From contig CM055111.1 in NCBI GenBank assembly GCA_029204225.1, positions 13,330,697 through 13,394,696 of the forward strand: 64,000 bases of DNA. The letters are read 5' to 3'. The translations under genes were made by a program, and so were the position numbers. This stretch comes from Diphasiastrum complanatum (lineage: Eukaryota > Streptophyta > Lycopodiopsida > Lycopodiales > Lycopodiaceae). Positions within the stretch are counted from its first letter, which is position 1. Every line of letters starts with the position of its first letter. Under the pieces are notes generated by a model. It did no database searches and was not told where the DNA came from. It saw only the letters and a list, made by a program, of their open reading frames with translations. Shown here one piece after another: positions 47,411 to 59,130 of this stretch.

Positions 47411-48064
47411 TTTGATCAAGAATTTAAATCATTGAGATTCGATCCAGTTTTTTTTTTTTCTGCCAAACATCAGGCTAATATGTGTATTCTTTTTCACAAA
47501 ACCTGTAGAAATCTGTATATATAATCAACGAAATTACATAGAATTGGCACAAAATATTGATAAGCATGGGGTCCTAGCCCACCTTGGAAGTACCTAGAGA
47601 GAACTTTCATGGCCATAAGATAGGCCTTTATAAAGATAGCAGGTACCACTGAAAAATTTGACAAATATCAATTTTTGTAGACCGAGCAAGAAAATGCCAG
47701 TTTATCTAGAAATAGGTCTCAGCCTGCCTAAATGTGGTCCGGGATTGCTCTAGTCTGACACATAGAAAGAATCAGCAACTTGGAAATGTCTGAAATCATC
47801 ATAGTAAGGTCTTGCATGTTAGAGGACACTCGAAAAGGTCACTCTTGAACTGAATGCACATGCATAATCAACCAAATATGCAAGCCAATGCATTCAACAA
47901 ATGATCTACGTTAGCGCTCAATTGAACATCGATGGATTCTTACTTCTACTTGCTGCAAAAACAATTTGAACAGATCCTTATAAGCTAGAAATTAATCTAA
48001 CACGCATTGATCCACCAAAACGCAAGAAACTAAAACAAGAAACAAGAATTAAACAGCATTTCAG
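47411..48064. other. No gene seen; weak repeat-T relative
   Basis: A T-tract at 47448-47458 and a diverged relative of repeat T near 47540-47650 are the only features. Confidence 0.45.
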
Positions 48065-48106
48065 AGTCCAAGAATCAAGAAACACACATTTCTTGATTCT
48101 TGGACT
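48065..48106. repeat. Perfect 18-bp inverted repeat with 6-base loop
   Basis: AGTCCAAGAATCAAGAAA at 48065-48082 pairs without mismatch with 48089-48106 across CACACA. It would form a stable hairpin in DNA or RNA. Nothing coding is attached. Confidence 0.9.
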
Positions 48107-49112
48107 TCCAAGAACATCAAGGAATGGAATGTCAATGAATCTACATGTATTAAACCACGATCCTAGCCTTGATGATTTATCACATGCTGACTCCTATATT
48201 AATCCACAAAACAAGAAAGCTAATCCATGCTACTCTATTCCACAATTACATTATTTCCACAACCACAGACAAGGAATGGAAGGACAAGATCATAAATGCA
48301 TCACTCAAGAAAACAAGAATGATCAAGGAGCTCAAGGATGCACCAAAATCATGGAGGCTGTTCTCATTAGGACATGGAGTAGATGCATTCACAAAAAGCT
48401 CTCTTCTACAAAGGGGGAGTCACTTAAATAAGCAAAAGTGCTCCTTAGGTGGCACGCTAGTGACAATTCCAAATTACACAAATTACAAGTGGAATTATCC
48501 TCTCCACTAGAGGTCACCATCAAAAGGCAGCTCACTCTACTTTTCTAAGAGGGGTCTACTTTTCTAAGAGGGCTTTCCTCAGTTCTTCTCTCAATCGAAG
48601 TTCCAGTCTTATCGATGCTCTTGTCTTGATACTTGCTTGGCAAGGAGCTCACTTTATTCCATAGGCTCACTGTCATCTTTATCTTTTCCTTTTTTGCAGC
48701 TCTTTTCTTTGATCCATTACTATTCGATCTCTTCGGGCTTCGTAGGAGGGGATTCAACTATCATTGCTCAGAGAGTTTTTTTTTATCAAGATCGATCTAA
48801 CTCATTTGTTGCTTAAGTTTCTTCCTTTTTTTCCCAACTTTTTGGCTCTTTCTCTTTATTTCTTCAAGCTGCTTCATCTACTTTCTTAATTCTTTTTTTC
48901 TGGCTGACCAACCAATGTAGGTGGTCTTGGTCTCCGAATGATCTCTTAGCTACGTCGGTAAGACTATCAAGGTCTAAAATTGGGGATTTCTCAAATGGAT
49001 AATGAGATGATGGAACACAGAGAAATGGAAGGAAGAGTGGTAGTGATGGCATCGGTAGATGGTGTCGATGATAGAATAGGCATGAGAGTGGATGGAGGGT
49101 GAGTCTCTTCAA
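48107..49112. other. Unassigned region with short open frames
   Basis: Overlapping plus-strand frames of 112-113 residues (48093-48431, 48169-48510) and minus-strand frames of 70 and 82 residues (48545-48757, 48864-49112) are open. The minus pair is Lys/Ser-rich (KKRAAKKEKIKM; RSPKRSNSNGSKK) and could be exons of one decayed protein. There is no motif, splice pattern or second copy to test this, so I do not call a gene. A small duplication 'ctacttttctaagaggg' is at 48535-48570. Confidence 0.3.
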
Positions 49113-50767
49113 CTTTAATAGGTTAGTTACACCAAAACATAATGATCCTTGTAGCTCAGTCTATAATTCTTGTGTCTTGCATACACATATAAACACACAT
49201 AAAACAATAAAATGAATTAACGCACACATCAATGTCTTCTAGATTTGATCATTAACCCTCATTTTTATGTTCAAGCTTTCACAAATAATTATCAAAAATG
49301 CATTTTTCACGCATCTTTTTTCTTTCACATTTACCATATGTGTAGCATAATCGCTTTAAGAACAGTTGTTTTTGGCAAAATTTAAAGTCAAGTACATGTT
49401 ATTCTAAGCAATTATTTTCTATTAATGTAGATATTATTGATTTTATAATTGACTACAGTTGTTATTTTATTTGAATCCAATCTACTAACTCCATAATTTT
49501 AGTATGATAAACTACATGCACAAACATGAATAACACAGGTATGTATAATGTGACAACAAATGCATTGCATTGAGTTTAGAATACAATTTTATAAATATTT
49601 TTTTATGCAGTTCCTTAGACATTGAATTGTTTCCAATGTTTTCATCTCAAAACTATACAGCTATCAATTTCAACATGTATGTAATAACTCATGTCATTAG
49701 AATTCTTTCATGTCCTAATAAATCTAAAATGTTTTCTGTTGTGACACAACTAGCATAATGCCATGTCATGAAATTTTGGTAGTTGTAGTATTGTCAATGA
49801 TCAACATAATTATGTTGTCAACATGTATGCAACTCTATCTCCTAACATGATGATAGAGATGCAAAACCTCCTACTTAGTCAAGGGGATGGATCCTCATGA
49901 CCATCACTCCCTTTGACAAAAAAACTATATTCAAATCTCTTCTCAAATGTAAATTTACAAAGGAGCATTATAATAGATTGTAGACGATGTTCAATTTATT
50001 AAAATAATAAATCTTTAATCTACATCCATTCATCTATCCCATTTTGCAGTTTTACTCATAATTTTATACTTTCTTATAGAATACATGGCAACAACTAACA
50101 ATCGGGTTCTAAAAAGAGTATCGAAGGCGTTCGAAATATCGAACATTAATAGAACTCATTTCCACTCATTCTAAAACTAACGACTTGCCCTAACAATTTT
50201 TGCAAGTAGTTTCTAAACAGCCTAATTGGATAAGTGACAATGCAATATGGCTAAGCTCCAATTGCGATCTAGGACCAAATAATTGTCTTCAACTGTCATT
50301 TGGATAAGCCTAATTGGTATTCATAACTAGTATAAATGATTGATCACTTTCTCGGTTAACTTCTTCTTTAATCTTCTACAAATCTCTTTGCATATTGATC
50401 TTGAAGATTAATATAGCACATCGCTAGAAATGCTTACTGCTTACTCACAGATACTCAGTTCTAGTTTCGAGTATGCGGTTCCATCCACTATTGTTTTGTG
50501 CCCACGATTTTCTGATTTGTACATGCTACTTACTGAATTGATTATATAGTTTTATCACATTCAGTATTGCATCAGAATGATCAAACGTTTCTATGTTCTT
50601 TTTGTGAAACATTACAAATCTAAAACTGTGAAATTATTCCAATCCTTTTTTTCTTTTATGATAGATGGCTCCTCACAAAAAAGAAACACGATTGCATTTA
50701 GAGAATGATATCATGCTTGAATAGAGAAACTGAACTCACAAAAATTACCTCAAACAATAAAAGTACT
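49113..50767. other. No gene seen
   Basis: Very AT-rich, with short open frames only and no motif or repeat that recurs in the window. Confidence 0.5.
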
Positions 50768-51539
50768 TTGATAGAAAACGTGGAAAGTTGTGTGGAGGAT
50801 GTTCCCACGTGTGGAGAATTGTGAATTAAATTAAAAATGTTAGATATAGGGGTCTTATGTTTTTTGTATCAAGCATCTAGGTGTAGGATGTTGATAGGGT
50901 CAAATTTGGCATAGATGGCAAATTATCCATTTTCAATTATAATGCCACTATTGAGTCAAAATAGAGTAGGAGGCCAAACTCGAGCCAATTAGAGTGTAGA
51001 CAAGTGTAATGCTTTTGTTTGATGAAGTTTAAGAGGTCCAATAGGATTTAGAGGTGGAACCATGAGTGGTCCAATAGAATTTGAGATCTGCATGAAAATG
51101 GTCCAATAGAATTTAGAGGTGAATGGATCAATGGTCCAATAGGATTAAGAGGTGGCAAAAGTGTGGTCCAATCGTGATTGAGTATTGTGGTAGCTCATGG
51201 ATCTATTAGTATCATTGTACTTCTCATTTGGATCTAATTGATTTTGAGATTGGGTGCATTTTGTGAGTAATTGCTTTTCTAGCTTTCTCTCTCTACCCGA
51301 GAGCTCATGATGATTTTCTCTCTCTACCCGAGGAGAGCAGCTTGTTTTTACTTAGATTATTTTTGGAACACTTCCCACACGTGTGAGTGAGAGTTGGAAG
51401 TGATTGATTGCATGTAGTAGTGTGTTTTTGCCATAGAATCAAAGATAGATCTTGAATCTCAATCTAGTCTTGATCTTGGTGCATCTACACACCTTAGGAG
51501 ATCACAAGTTGTGGACAGTCCACACGTTTGAAATCAACA
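50768..51539 (+). repeat. 5' LTR of the Copia element
   Basis: Clear homology to the 3' LTR from 50789 (TGTGTGGAGG) to AAATCAACA at 51539. The first ~20 bases align only loosely. Confidence 0.82.
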
Positions 51540-51551
51540 TGGTATCAGAGC
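51540..51551 (+). promoter_or_regulatory. Primer-binding site TGGTATCAGAGC
   Basis: Exact plant initiator-Met tRNA complement, directly after the LTR end. Confidence 0.92.
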
Positions 51552-52290
51552 CTATCTAAGTTTACCATGCATTTTGATCCATTTGAGTGAAAACTATTCA
51601 TCAATCTTGAGCTAGAAATTGTCAAGATCCATTTTCCTAGCTATCTTGTCCAATTTTGGATCAAAAGAGATCAATAGGGCATTGATTGGGTCTGACCTGG
51701 TACTGTATAGAATCAGGTGCTCAGACACATGTGAGGAACATCCAATTTTAGTTTGGGAGTTCTCTTTCATGTTTGATCCAAAATTCTTGCTAGATAGCTT
51801 GTTTTGAAGCTATTTTTGTCTAGTTTCTGATGCAATCAGTTTCATTCCATTTGGTTTTGCCAATCATAAGTTATAAGCTTTTGAAGAGGGTTAGGTAGGG
51901 CACCTAGACTTGGGTGGACGCATTTGGTTTCAGATTGCTTGTTTGATCCAAAATCACAGTTGAATGCTTACCAATCTCATCTATATGTGATCTAGGCATT
52001 GTTTTGAGATCTTGGACATTTTTTTTCACGCAATGTCATTGTATTTGAGTCAAATTTTGTTTCTTAGTGTATTTCACATGTTCTAAGAGTGTTTGATCCT
52101 AACTTTGCCCATACTCCATCATTTGATGTGAAGTAGATCTAGTTTTGGAGAGATTGAGATAGCTAGTGAGAATCATCTCACAGTTTGTTGCAAGATCTTG
52201 CATAGGAGATGTTAGCACACCATTATTGGATCCTATAGTGAGAGAGAAGCAAAATTTTTTGTTCATCACTTTTATTTATCTCCACTTTAC

Positions 52291-53736
52291 ATGACTTCAA
52301 TGAGTTCATACTTGTTGCAACCAAGTGAGAGATTGTCTATTTTTAATTATTCAATATGGAAGTTGAGGATGGAGTCCATCTTGATACTCCAAGATGTGAT
52401 GGACATTGTACTTGGGATTGAGGAGGAGCCTCAATTCCTTCAAGAAGTACCAAACAAGAAGAAGAGAGCTAGGATGACTCTCCACTACATTAAGATGAAT
52501 GTCTCTAATGAGATATTGAGGGAGATTGGTGATTGTTCTACATCCAAGGAAGCTTGGGATTGTCTCAAGTCCATCTATGAGGCTAAGAACACCTCTAGGC
52601 TCCTCACTCTTAGAAATCAAATCTTCCAAAGTAGTCAAAAGAGTGACGAGAGTGCATCTAGTTCTGTTTTGAGAGTCAAGGATATTCATAGCGAGCTTGC
52701 ATGTATTGGTGACTCAATCAATCAAATTGAGCTAGTCCAAGTCATTCTCAATGGCTTGAGAGATGAATATGACAACCTTATCCAATCCTATGCCATTAAG
52801 GAGGAGCTACCAAGTTTGGAGGCCCTTCAAAGTGTGCTTATTTTTGAAGAATCAAGACAAGAGTACAAACACTTGAGGATGGACAAGCTATCACTCAATC
52901 ATGATGATGGCAAAGTTCTATTTGCCAAGCACAAAGAGAGGAGTAAGAAGCAGCACCATCATTTCTCTAATGACAAAGCTAAAGACCAAGATGGAGAGGA
53001 GGAGGATACCTCTCATGATTCTAACTCAAATCTCAAGAAGAAGAAGATCAAGTGCTTTTATTGTGGCAAGAAAGGCCATTATGCCACCAATTTCTTCAAG
53101 AAGAAGAATCAACTCAATGAAGACAACATCACCAATGAGAAAGAAGACTATATTGCAAGTGATGGAGAAGGCTCTCTTGTGGCATCAAGCTTCTCCTCTT
53201 CCACCTTCAACAAGGATGACTCATGGTATATTGATAGTGGAGCATCTTCACATATGTGTGGCTCCAAGCACTCCTTTTCATCTATTATGCCTTATGATGG
53301 AGTCAAGAAGACCACATACATTGCAAGTAAGCATGAGTGCAATATCAAAGGAGTAGGGATTATTCCCTTGAATCTTGCATCTTCCAAAGATATCTTTCTC
53401 AACAATGTTCTTTTTGTCCCAAAGCTTACAAAGAACATCTTAAGTGTTTCCCAACTTCTTGATAGAGGCTTTGATGTCAATTTCAATATTGACAATTGTG
53501 TGATCAAGAAGGATGGTGAGATCATTGCATATGGATCAAGATTTGAAGGCATCTACAAATTGGATCCAAGTGAGAGTGCAAACTCTCTTGATGTTTCTTA
53601 TATGTCATATATTTCAAAGGAGAATGATCACACAAGATGCACATATCTTCTCTCTTCAAGAATTATGGTGTATGATTATTCCTTGTTATTCAAAGCATAT
53701 GTTGAGAAGAAATTCTCATTGAAGATCAAAGCTTAG
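52291..53736 (+). CDS. Copia Gag-protease polyprotein, truncated (481 aa)
   Basis: The frame has all the N-terminal Copia domains. Residues about 15-35 (IFNYSIWKLRMES) and 84-190 (SKEAWDCLKSIYE to SLEALQSVLIFEESR) form the capsid-like Gag region. Residues 205-250 are charged. A CCHC zinc knuckle begins at Cys255 (CFYCGKKGHYATNF), but its last Cys (268) is Phe. The aspartic protease motif WYIDSGASSHMC places the catalytic Asp at 315, and the frame ends in the GAG-pre-integrase region. The next 52 bases contain stops and lead to an integrase tail, so most of pol is deleted. The Met at 52291 is the first ATG before the conserved block; the ~750-base leader is normal for this family. Whether it is expressed is unknown. 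Confidence 0.88.
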   Translation: MTSMSSYLLQPSERLSIFNYSIWKLRMESILILQDVMDIVLGIEEEPQFLQEVPNKKKRARMTLHYIKMNVSNEILREIGDCSTSKEAWDCLKSIYEAKNTSRLLTLRNQIFQSSQKSDESASSSVLRVKDIHSELACIGDSINQIELVQVILNGLRDEYDNLIQSYAIKEELPSLEALQSVLIFEESRQEYKHLRMDKLSLNHDDGKVLFAKHKERSKKQHHHFSNDKAKDQDGEEEDTSHDSNSNLKKKKIKCFYCGKKGHYATNFFKKKNQLNEDNITNEKEDYIASDGEGSLVASSFSSSTFNKDDSWYIDSGASSHMCGSKHSFSSIMPYDGVKKTTYIASKHECNIKGVGIIPLNLASSKDIFLNNVLFVPKLTKNILSVSQLLDRGFDVNFNIDNCVIKKDGEIIAYGSRFEGIYKLDPSESANSLDVSYMSYISKENDHTRCTYLLSSRIMVYDYSLLFKAYVEKKFSLKIKA

Positions 53737-53787
53737 AGGAGTATTGGAGCTCTTGAAAGAATAGCAACATATGAAGTTTTATTCAAG

Positions 53788-54498
53788 ATGAAGCCTAAGG
53801 TTGATCACCTTAGTGAACTTGGTAGTGCTTGCTTTGCAAATATTCCCTTGGAAACAAGGAGGAAGGATGATCCAAGCTCATGGATCATGATTGGATACTC
53901 ATCCATCAAGGAGGCCTTTAGTGTCTTTACACTCTCTATTTCAAATGTGATCGTGAATAGAGATGTCATATTGCATGAAGATTCAATCTTGGAAGTGGCC
54001 GAGATCAAGGCTTCTCAAGAAGCATCACAAGTTATCTTTTTTGAAGGTATTCAAGTTATGATGGGGCCAAGGTGTGAGGAGGAGTTTCTTCTTCATATGA
54101 TTTCAAGAAGATCTTCAAGATGCATGGCCGAGTCTTTATGGCTCACCTTACATGGCAAAGAGGGGCATCTTTCATGTTGTATCTACTACAACACATTCAT
54201 ATATGCTTCTCTTCCTTTGCTTGATATGCTATCTTGCTTCATTGAATTTTTTGGATCTCAAAGTTCAAGAGAAGCTATACTAGTTTTGTATGATGCTTAT
54301 GGTATGGACATGTTTCTTGTCATTATTGACTTAGATATGTTTCCAATACTTTTTGAAAGCAAAATATTGTATTGTCAAAAGTATGCTCTTGGTTCTAGTA
54401 AGAACAATATTGAGCTTGGTACTCACTTTTTTGAAAATCATGTTTTCACATGTTTTGTGGCAAATTGTAAACTCCAAAGTGGACACTTACATCCTTGA
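53788..54498 (+). pseudogene. Copia integrase tail and unassigned remainder (236 aa frame)
   Basis: The first 75 residues match the Copia integrase end: KPKVDHLSELGSACFANIP, then ETRRKDDPSSW...GYS and SNVIVNRDVILHEDS. The usual forms are HLRVFGS and VIISRDVIFDE. The remainder of the frame, including IELGTHFFENHVFTC, loosely recalls the end of the Copia RNase H (IELDxHFIRDxV) but is not convincing. The reverse transcriptase core (YVDD-type motif) is absent. Confidence 0.7.
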
Positions 54499-54863
54499 GA
54501 GAGTAACTAGCCTAAAAAAGATCAAGATAGTCTTTGATATCAAGATTAGATCCATCATGGATATAGTTCATTGTATGTGGACTAGTCAAGCTAGAAAGCA
54601 TAATCTTGATAATCATCATTGTTTCACACTTATGATCTTGATCTCCATGATCCTTATGAGGCTTGGAAGCCTCAGATTTTCCTATTTATAGTGCATCCAT
54701 CATGCAAGTTGAACTTTCAAAGCAAAGATCATCAGGCATGGAGAAAGCCCATGATCATAGTGGCATATTGGTGGAGCACTCTTCAAAGGCATTGGCAAGA
54801 GATCCACTCAAAAAGATTTACAAACTTCCTAGTACCTTTCCAAGCTATTTTTTGAGGAGGAGT

Positions 54864-55685
54864 GTGATCAGAAGTTGGCAAAAATCTAGCTTGGTATTTT
54901 TATGAAGGAAGTTTGTAAGTGAATCTCACATGTGTGGAGGATGTTCACATGTGAAGAATTGTGAATTAAATTAAAAATGTTAGATATAGGGGTTTTATGT
55001 TTTTTGTATCAAGCATCTAGGTGTAGGATGTTGATAGGGTCAAGTTTGGCATAGATGGCAAATTATCCATTTCCAATTGTAATGCCACTATTGAGTCAAA
55101 ATAGAGTAGGAGGCCAAACTTGAGCCAATTAGAGTGTAGACAAGTGTAATGCTTTTGTTTGATGAAGTTTAAGAGGTCCAATAGGATTTAGAGGTGGAAC
55201 CATGAGTGCTCCAATAGAATTTGAGATGTGCTTGAAAATGGTCCAATAGAATTTAGAGGTGAATGGATCAATGGTCTAATAGGATTAAGAGGTGGCAAAA
55301 GTGTGGTCCAATCATGATTGAGTATTGTGGTAGCTCATGGATCTATTAGTATTATTGTACTTCTCATTTGGATCTAATTGATTTTGAGATTGAGTGGATT
55401 TTGTGAGTAATTGGTTTTCTAGCTTTCTCTCTGTACCCGAGAGCTCATGATGATTTTCTCTCTCTACTTGAAGAGAGCAGCTTGTTTTTAGTTAGATTAT
55501 TTTTGGAACACTTCCCACACGTGTGAGTGAGAGTTGGAAGTGATTGATTGCATGTAGTAGTGTGTTTTTGCCATAGAATCAAAGATAGATCTTGAATCTC
55601 AATCTAGTCTTGATCTTGGTGCATCTACACACCTTAGGACATCACAAGTACATGTTGTGGATAGTCCACATGAGTGAAATCAACA
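54864..55685 (+). repeat. 3' LTR of the Copia element (822 bp)
   Basis: Starts TGTGATCAG just after the purine tract GAGGAGGAG and ends AAATCAACA. It includes ~45 bp missing from the 5' LTR. Confidence 0.82.
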
Positions 55686-56040
55686 GATAGGTCTGTGGAG
55701 GTTATAAATTGCATTAATATTGAGTCTAGTAGAATTGTTGCTACTTTTAGTGACTTGAAACATTCCATGCACTCTATGTAGAGCCTTCACGCATGGTAAA
55801 TAGCAACTAATAATCCTCTTAACCAAATAGCTTCTTGTGTCGTAGAACTTAATGCCCGATACTTAACTTTAGTTCACAATAAAACAATAGTGGGTTGCTT
55901 CTTTCTACTCCAACATATAGTTGGAGCAGTTGATGGAAGAAGGAAAGAGAATACGATAGTAATGAAATCGAAGTCGAACAATGAACTATCGGTGATTCTT
56001 TTAGTAACTAACTTTGAAATCATTAGTACTAATAGATATA
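55686..56040. other. No recognised gene between the Copia element and YSL-D
   Basis: A plus-strand frame from 55890 runs on into YSL-D (to 56417), but its first ~50 residues are unrelated to YSL and unknown to me. The Met at 55890 is therefore not a real YSL start. Confidence 0.5.
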
Positions 56041-56799
56041 GAACACAATGCATATGGATGTGGCCCGACAGATTGGAGTTAGCATCCACATATGGAAAAT
56101 TGGGCCTTTTTATCTTCTCTGCATGGGCAGGAAGCCAAGGGCATGGTGTACTTGTTGGCCTAGCGGCATGCGGAGTGATGATGGTCATTGTTGCCTCTGC
56201 TGGAAACTTGATGCAAGATCTCAAGATTGGCTATTTCACGCGTTCTTCACCCAGATCCATGTTCACAAATCAGTTGATTGGGGTTGGAATGGGATGCATT
56301 TTAGCACCCCTCACATTCTGGATGTTCTGGAAAGCCTTTGATGTGGGAAACCCGAACGGAGAGTACAAGGATCCTTATGCAGTGATCTACAGGCACATGA
56401 CACTGATTGGAGTTTGAAGGATTTTCTACTTTGCCTAAACATTGCCTAGAACTCTGCTATGGATTTTTTGCGTTTGCAATTGCCACAAACCTCATCACGG
56501 ACCTGACACCAAGAAAAATATCTAAATATGTACCAATTCCTATGGCAATGGCAATCCCGTTCTACATAGGATCATACTTTGCAATTGACATGTTCATTGG
56601 CACTGTTATCATTTTTGTGTGGAAGAGGCTGAACGAGGGAAAATCAGAGATCTATGTTCCATCGGGATTAATATGTGGGGATGGCGTATGGTCTGTGCCT
56701 GCAGCAATCTTAGCATTAGCCAAAGTCAATCCACCCATTTGCATGATGTTTGTGGGTTCCAAAATAGCTGGAGCTGTCCAAAACAGCCTGCCAGCTTGA
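56041..56799 (+). pseudogene. YSL transporter pseudogene, C-terminal half (YSL-D)
   Basis: It starts inside exon 7 with a frameshifted GCGxTDW motif, then reads [19 protein letters not shown], where AWAG is intact unlike YSL-C. It continues with [39 protein letters not shown] and [13 protein letters not shown]. The extra T shared with YSL-C then shifts the frame into EGFSTLPKHCLELCYGFFAF, PIPMAMAIPFYIGSYFAIDM, SGLICGDGVWSVPAAILALA and PPICMMF, ending at the TGA 56797-56799. Nine bases are missing in frame before SGLICG relative to YSL-C. It is otherwise the least damaged C-terminal copy. Its downstream flank and Gypsy block mirror those of YSL-C. Confidence 0.9.
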
Positions 56800-57350
56800 C
56801 TACAGTAAGCTGATTCCTCCTGTTTACTAGTTGTTGCAACTAATTGCTACAACAGGATGGAGAGAAGTTAAATATCACTAATTCCATATTCATCAGAAAG
56901 AATCAAAAAAAGTCTTCACTGCAACTTTCATATTGTGTAGACGGTACAAATACTTACACTCCTATAATAATCACATCAAATTTTTTAAGGCCTTCATGTA
57001 TCCATCCATGAATGTGGAATTCATATTAAATAGCTGGAAAGAAAAGGCTGTTTCAAAACTTTTGATTCTCTAATGTTGTAAAATTCAAATGTCGAGCTCT
57101 TCCAAAATAGAAGGGGCCAATATAATAATAGGTAGATAGGCACTAAATCATCCTAGAATTGAAAGTGCTAGCTATTTAGAGTTATGGATGTTAGATTTAG
57201 GCATAAAAAAACAAAAAAAAAATACAAATCTAAGCTAATAGGACAATAACTTGGTGTTTAAAAAATTGATACACACAAATTGCAAGAAGCATGTTTTAGT
57301 ATGCTCGTTTAGTGACCTTACAATGAAAAAAGAATGAAAACATGAGGTTC
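56800..57350. repeat. YSL downstream flank (partner 25766-26329)
   Basis: Reverse complement of the YSL-C downstream flank; part recurs at 42385-42590. No gene. Confidence 0.75.
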
Positions 57351-58440
57351 TTTGACCTGTCAACTGAGTGGCTGGAAAGAAAAGCGTGATAATTCTAATA
57401 GTATAACTAATGGTAGTGAATGATTTGGATAATCCAAGTAGTTGACAATATTATTTTGTAAAGCTAAACTTCATTATAAATATGCCAAAAAGGAAGCAAA
57501 ATATTACTCAAAAGGATGTATTTGAATATAATATAACACCCTTTGGCTTGAAAATTGCCACCATTACCTTCCAACTTATCCTATGTCGATTGTTATAAAG
57601 TGCTTTAAAGGAGGTTGACACAGCTTTTATTGTTGATATCAATGTACACAAGCAAGACCAAAAGCCTCATATAAAAACCAAAGACTTGATTCTAAAACAT
57701 TATTTAGAATAAGTTTGAAGTTGAATCATAAATTTTTATGATAAATTAAGCCTTGCCACATATTTTTGGATTTTTGGAAGATGTGCATGGGGTTTCATTT
57801 GACGTAATGAATGTACAAGCTGTAGGGATATCTAGACATCAAAAGACGACACTAACAACATGGAGATTCTTTGCATAGGCAAATGCTATAGGGCCTTTAT
57901 CCACGAGTTTCCATCATTGCAAAGTCAGTGTTACTCAAATTTTTCCACAAGGAATCTGTGGGGCCAATTGAATGTGAGGGGGCATTTAGTCGATCGAAGG
58001 AGGAATTGAGTATGGCATAAAGAATTTGATAGAACCAGTTTGAGTTGACATTTGTGTTGAATATAGATTGGAAGCCGAAGGGAGTGGGAGGAACTTTGTC
58101 CTAAAACGAAGGCAAGTGCCAAAGAAGATTTGCTTGTGAAAATGAAGGATCGAACAAAGCTTGAAAAAGGTATGGACAAGTGATAGAGAATGGTATGCTC
58201 TAGTATGAATTTACATCAAAATACATTAGGCCACCAAACATTAGATGTTAACTGTGACTGTAGACACTATGGTTAGCTCATTGGGAGTTGGGGAGGCCTC
58301 TTGAGTGGTGGGGGCAAGCAAATAAACAATATTGTTTTAATAATTTTGATATTTTTCTTTATCCTACATGGCATTCCTTAAAGGGTGTTTTTGATATTGG
58401 GAACTCCTCTAATGAGCGTGAGAGATTCACATGCATGCAT
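57351..58440 (+). mobile_element. Gypsy RT-RNase H relic R1, best-preserved copy
   Basis: The plus strand near 57510-57580 reads KDVFEYNITPFGLKIATITF, like the Gypsy RT stretch around PFGLxNAPATFQ. Near 57910-58020 two frames give IIAKS...KFFHKESVGP and ECEGAFSRSKEELSMA, like the RT-RNase H junction. Frames are shifted several times. The minus-strand frame 57931-58179 is an antisense shadow. Confidence 0.65.
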
Positions 58441-59130
58441 ACTTGGCCATGGATATGAAGGCCATCTTTGTCCCACAAGTCATATGCTTGACAATATGAG
58501 GGTCAAACAGCTCAGTAGCAATTAAATGGGACTCTCCACACAGTAGTAAATATATGTGTGTAGCATGGACAATAGGTGATAGTTAGGACTGCAACCCCCC
58601 ATGCAAACTCACACACACTAGTCTAGCAGGGACACTTTATATAAGAGAATGCGGGTGTTCGAGACTAGCTTTGTCTTCTTGTGGTTTCTCACAACATACA
58701 AAACACATTCTAATAGTTGATGTAGAATCGGTGGATGGTGCCTTGCCCAAAGAAATGAGCATGATATTCAGATTTTACAAATCATTTTAGGGTGGAATTC
58801 ACATTAGTCAATTGACTATATGACACAAACTTATTGTTTTTAGATTATTCATGACATAGGTCTTATAGAATGAATTGAAAGCATTCAGAGTATGCAATTG
58901 ATAGAGGATGTCGAGCTTAGCTCACAAACATCCCAATCACTTATGGAAAACGGAGAAATAACTACAAATGTTGGCGATGCCCATGACAGTGGAAAAGTGG
59001 CTCGTTTGGATGGTAAGAGAGGCAGAAAGAAGTCAACACTAGTTGATGAGATAGAGGTAATGTGCCTTTAACATTCCATTTGGACATTATTTTTTCGAAT
59101 ACAATGGTTTGCCTAAGGGTAAGTAGTTAC
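58441..59130 (+). mobile_element. Gypsy-linked segment R2
   Basis: Follows R1 directly and matches 2820-3690 (-) and 43150-43860. The GKRGRKKSTLVDE frame is present but interrupted upstream by a stop. Confidence 0.6.

Larger units (their letters stand above)
50768..55685 (+). mobile_element. Copia retrotransposon, deletion derivative with two LTRs
   Basis: Two direct LTRs (about 50768-51539 and 54864-55685) frame a 3.3-kb interior. TGGTATCAGAGC at 51540 abuts the 5' LTR and GAGGAGGAG at about 54855-54863 abuts the 3' LTR. Gag-protease is open (52291-53736); the integrase tail survives at 53788-54008. The integrase core and essentially all of the reverse transcriptase are missing. I count about 25 substitutions in ~740 aligned LTR bases, so insertion is fairly recent compared with the other relics. 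No target-site duplication is evident (flanks near 50768 and 55686 differ), and the 5' LTR lacks ~45 bp near its start. Confidence 0.87.

Noticed and set aside
48093-48510. Two overlapping 112-113-residue frames as a gene
   Set aside because: Neither frame shows a motif, a second copy, or splice context; kept only as an unassigned region.
55890-56417. 175-residue YSL protein with a new N-terminus
   Set aside because: The first ~50 residues come from unrelated flanking DNA and the frame ends at the ancestral extra T; it is a chance fusion.
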